A stretch of 64,000 nucleotides of DNA from Actinomycetes bacterium (GTDB lineage: Bacteria; Actinomycetota; Acidimicrobiia; Acidimicrobiales; Ilumatobacteraceae), in assembly GCA_025359865.1 (NCBI GenBank), contig JANYDH010000083.1, forward strand, positions 1-64,000, given 5' to 3'. Below, piece by piece: positions 62,025-64,000 of the stretch; position 1 is the first letter of the stretch, and the number at the start of each line of letters is the position of its first letter. Position numbers and translations under genes: made by a program. Under the pieces are notes generated by a model. That model saw nothing but the letters and a program-made list of their open reading frames with translations. It ran no database searches and was not told where the DNA came from.

Positions 62025-62061
62025 GATGGGCACGCTACGGGAGAACCGGCGGACCCAACCG

Positions 62062-62108
62062 GAAAAAGCGAAAGGGCCGGTGCCAACCCCCCGATGGCAC
62101 CAGCCCTT
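62062..62108 (-). terminator. intrinsic terminator upstream of the SAM hydrolase gene
   Basis: On the minus strand two 13-base arms (AAGGGCTGGTGCC and GGCACCGGCCCTT) enclose an 11-base loop, and TCGCTTTTTCC follows. The single mismatch on the plus strand becomes a G-U pair in minus-strand RNA, so the stem points to minus-strand transcription. It ends about 40 bases before the SAM-hydrolase start codon, so it could end the proC transcript or be a leader attenuator. Confidence 0.8.
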
Positions 62109-62111
62109 CCG

Positions 62112-62307
62112 GCGCAGCCCTTGCGGGCGCGATCCCGGTTGAAGATCAACCGCAGGTCGTACTGACCGGGGCGAAGGATAGGCACATCTACACCGGTGAG
62201 AAAAGAGTCACGTACCAAAAAGATACGAAATCTTGTACGACGTGCGTCAGACCAGAGCGAGTACAGACGACTAGCGGCGGAATAAACGCTGGGGGTGGTC
62301 AACGAGC
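62112..62307 (-). ncRNA. candidate structured leader RNA or 3' UTR
   Basis: Upstream of the terminator (in minus-strand order) are two further inverted repeats: GGTTGATCTTCAACC (62137-62151) and GCGCCCGCAAGGGCTGCGC (62112-62130). A long AT-richer stretch (about 62190-62250) could hold a promoter. The block lies between proC and the SAM hydrolase gene and contains no supported protein gene. It may be a riboswitch-like leader. Confidence 0.35.
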
Positions 62308-63096
62308 TCAGGCCCCGAGTGCCCTACTCCGTTCGGTCGCGGCCATGACCGCTTCGAGGAACGCTGACCGGACACCGAGCTGCTCGAGCACACGCAGCCC
62401 CGCGGCGGTCGTGCCGCCCGGAGATGTGACGTTGGCCCGCAGTCGGGCCGGATCGCCGCGACCCGCCAACAACTTGGCCGATCCGACCAAGAGTTGAATG
62501 ACCAACGCTTCAGCGATGGGGCGGGCCAGACCGGCGAGCACTCCGGCGTCGATCAACGCCTCGGCAACGAGGAACACGTACGCCGGACCCGACCCGGCCA
62601 AACCGGTGACCGCGTCGAGTTGATACTCGGGCACCCGCACCACGGTGCCGACCGCACCCAAGACGCCCTCGGCCCACTCCAGATCGACGTCGGTAGCGGT
62701 AGGGCCGCCGGAGATGGCCGCCGCTCCGGCACCAACGAGCGCCGGCGTGTTCGGCATCGCCCGGATCACGACGGCCTCGTTACCCGCAGCTTCCTGCAAC
62801 GTACCGATCGAGACGCCAGCGGCGATCGACAAGATGCGCTGCGCCCCAGCCGCCACTGCGGCGGCGACAGCGGCCGGCGCGTCCGGCGGCTTCACCGCGA
62901 TGACAACTGCGACAGCCGGAGCAATGCGGTCCAGCACCGCGACACCGGGAAACTCGACCTGCAACTGCGTTCGCCGTTCAGGAAGTACCTCGACCACGCA
63001 CAGCTGACCGGGTGATGCCCATCCACTGGCGAGCAGCCCGCCGAGCAGCGCTGCTCCCATGTTGCCGCCGCCCACCACCGCGAGTTCAAACGTCAT
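62308..63096 (-). CDS. proC: pyrroline-5-carboxylate reductase
   Basis: ProC makes proline from pyrroline-5-carboxylate. The 262-residue protein has the NAD(P) motif LAVVGGGNMGAALLGGLL at the start, VIAVKPPDAPAAVA, RAMPNTPALVGAG, and the family signature LDAVTGLAGSGPAYVFLVAEAL. LRANVTSPGGTTAAGLRVLE follows near the C-terminus. Confidence 0.96.
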   Translation of the reverse strand: MTFELAVVGGGNMGAALLGGLLASGWASPGQLCVVEVLPERRTQLQVEFPGVAVLDRIAPAVAVVIAVKPPDAPAAVAAAVAAGAQRILSIAAGVSIGTLQEAAGNEAVVIRAMPNTPALVGAGAAAISGGPTATDVDLEWAEGVLGAVGTVVRVPEYQLDAVTGLAGSGPAYVFLVAEALIDAGVLAGLARPIAEALVIQLLVGSAKLLAGRGDPARLRANVTSPGGTTAAGLRVLEQLGVRSAFLEAVMAATERSRALGA

Positions 63097-63220
63097 CTCC
63101 CGAGACTACGTGCGAGCAGCACCGGACGGGTGGAGTCGTCTTCCCCGAGTCGGCCACCCGTCCAGCAACACCATGAGGGACAGCAGGTCGACGCCGGCGG
63201 AAAGCGGGCGGCGGCCAAAC

Positions 63221-63262
63221 GTCAACGGTCGAATGTCAACGGTCGAATGTCAACGGTCGAAG
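63221..63262. repeat. 14-bp direct tandem repeat, 3 units
   Basis: GTCAACGGTCGAAT is repeated three times (the last ends GAAG). The third unit covers the stop codon of the YbjN gene, so the repeat sits at that gene's 3' end. Confidence 0.9.
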
Positions 63263-63720
63263 TGGTGGGCGTAGCCGAGGCGGATCAGCGCCGGAAAGCT
63301 CTGCTCGACGTACGCGTACATCGAACCGACCACTCGGTCGATCTCTGTCTCGGTCACCATCGCCAACGGCAACTCGCCACGTAAGAACAGGGCATCTTCT
63401 GCACCGATCGAAAAATGGGCACCGACCATCCGCTCGTTACGACGTAATGCCGCCTCATAGACCTGAGCGATGTTGTCGGCCGGGGCAGGCATGACGTAGG
63501 TCTCGTAGCGCAACGTTCGCTGGCCAAGGGTGAGCCACACCGTGGTGAACTCTTTCTGTTCGCCGCGCAGTCGCACGAACCAGCGCAGAGGGTCACGATC
63601 GCTGCGGTCTCCACGATCGATTGCCTCGATAGCTGGGTTATCGGCCTGCAGCGCCGCCAGCCACTGGTCGATCTGGCTCTCGAGCCCAGCCAGATCGGCG
63701 GGGCTGAACACATCGCTCAT
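63250..63720 (-). CDS. YbjN-domain protein
   Basis: This 156-residue protein resembles the YbjN/type III chaperone-like domain found in actinobacteria (Rv0487-like): LRGEQKEFTTVWLTLGQRTL, ALRRNERMVGAHFSIGAEDALFLRGELPL, and MYAYVEQSFPALIRLGY. Function is not established. Its ATG overlaps the upstream gene's stop; in Mycobacterium the same order, mshA then YbjN, is found. Confidence 0.85.
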   Translation of the reverse strand: MSDVFSPADLAGLESQIDQWLAALQADNPAIEAIDRGDRSDRDPLRWFVRLRGEQKEFTTVWLTLGQRTLRYETYVMPAPADNIAQVYEAALRRNERMVGAHFSIGAEDALFLRGELPLAMVTETEIDRVVGSMYAYVEQSFPALIRLGYAHHFDR

Positions 63721-64000
63721 CCGCAGGCGACCAGGTCGCGCACCGCAAGATCGGCGTATGTACGGCGCAACCTGGCCGCAGCGAGGCTCCACGTGTAGCG
63801 CCGCGAACGCACCGCCCCCCTGTGGCCCATCAACGCCGCCCGATCGGGATGGGCAAGCAGTTCAGCGACGTGAGCGGCGAACTGATCGGGGTCGCGATCA
63901 GGCACCAAAAACCCCGATTCGCCGTGATCGACCAGGGTGAGCAGACCGCCAACCCCGCTGGCCACCACAGGAACACCACATGCCGATGCCTCGAGCGCCA
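63717..64000 (-). CDS. mshA: glycosyltransferase family 4, MshA-like (partial, 5' end beyond window)
   Basis: Only the C-terminal ~94 residues are in the window. They read ALEASACGVPVVASGVGG, then GESGFLVPDRDPDQFAAHVAELL, the nucleotide-sugar-binding end of a GT4 enzyme. In mycobacteria, MshA (D-inositol-3-phosphate glycosyltransferase, first step of mycothiol synthesis) precedes a YbjN gene in the same way. The identification rests on this synteny plus the generic GT4 motif. Confidence 0.7.
   Translation of the reverse strand, partial: ALEASACGVPVVASGVGGLLTLVDHGESGFLVPDRDPDQFAAHVAELLAHPDRAALMGHRGAVRSRRYTWSLAAARLRRTYADLAVRDLVACG

Noticed and set aside
62062-62160. SRP (4.5S) RNA gene
   Set aside because: A CGGAAGGG stretch recalls the SRP core loop, but the required AGCAG and the asymmetric loop around it are missing.
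61913-62302. 129-codon minus-strand frame between proC and the SAM hydrolase gene
   Set aside because: It runs through the terminator stem and into the SAM hydrolase gene; no family features and no ribosome-binding site.

Overview
The window is high-GC DNA from an actinobacterium, most likely a member of the class Acidimicrobiia (Ilumatobacter-like). This placement is an inference from gene content. It rests on a rex-hemA-hemC-hemD cluster, the end of an mshA-like mycothiol glycosyltransferase followed by a YbjN protein, a Ddn-type deazaflavin enzyme, a WXG100 protein, an actinobacterial Tad pilus locus, a DUF222/HNH remnant, and many GTG starts with 4-bp stop/start overlaps.

Layout. 0-6.4 kb: a VapBC pair, RlmB, a fused IspDF, a Crp/Fnr regulator, and a three-gene ABC operon that combines a ProX-type binding lipoprotein with an ABC-2 (export-type) permease. 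6.5-15.9 kb: an amine oxidase whose C-terminal FAD motif lies at the N-terminus (apparent circular permutation), a GAF/PAS histidine kinase, a NarL-type response regulator, a 1290-residue FHA-FtsK ATPase of the EssC type, an HTH protein and an ECHDC3-like hydratase. 15.9-17.0 kb: gene-poor, with tandem repeats, a broken nucleotidyltransferase gene, one copy of a dispersed hairpin repeat and a tRNA-Lys. 17.1-24.9 kb: a lipoprotein hydrolase, the complete AmmeMemoRadiSam trio, a Ddn-like oxidoreductase, a hybrid sensor kinase and a CoA transferase. 24.9-25.6 kb: a second copy of the dispersed repeat and a frameshifted HNH endonuclease. 25.6-34.5 kb: alpha-mannosidase, M20 amidohydrolase, Nudix, WXG100, a YkoF-like protein with an HTH partner, HAD phosphatase, CoaA and a solitary N6-adenine DNA methyltransferase. 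34.5-35.1 kb: the third, triple-hairpin copy of the repeat. 35.1-47.3 kb: SEC-C methionine aminopeptidase, then a compact Tad pilus operon ending in a 1123-residue LysM/BTAD membrane protein. 47.3-64 kb: haem genes hemL-hemB and rex-hemA-hemC-hemD, split by a diguanylate cyclase and two surface or secreted proteins; then an acyl-CoA ligase, a SAM hydrolase with a structured, terminator-bearing leader, proC, YbjN and the partial mshA.

How they work together. The hem genes cover glutamyl-tRNA to uroporphyrinogen III and are probably under Rex (NADH/NAD+) control; a Rex-like half-palindrome sits just before rex. The Tad genes supply prepilin processing, motor, platform and pilins for a surface pilus. 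The FHA-FtsK ATPase and the WXG100 protein may be a minimal, split type VII secretion system.

Most notable for follow-up: the permuted amine oxidase, the dispersed 72-bp hairpin element present as 1, 2 and 3 units at three loci, and the structured leader before the SAM hydrolase gene. Functional statements come from motif recognition by eye, with no database search.
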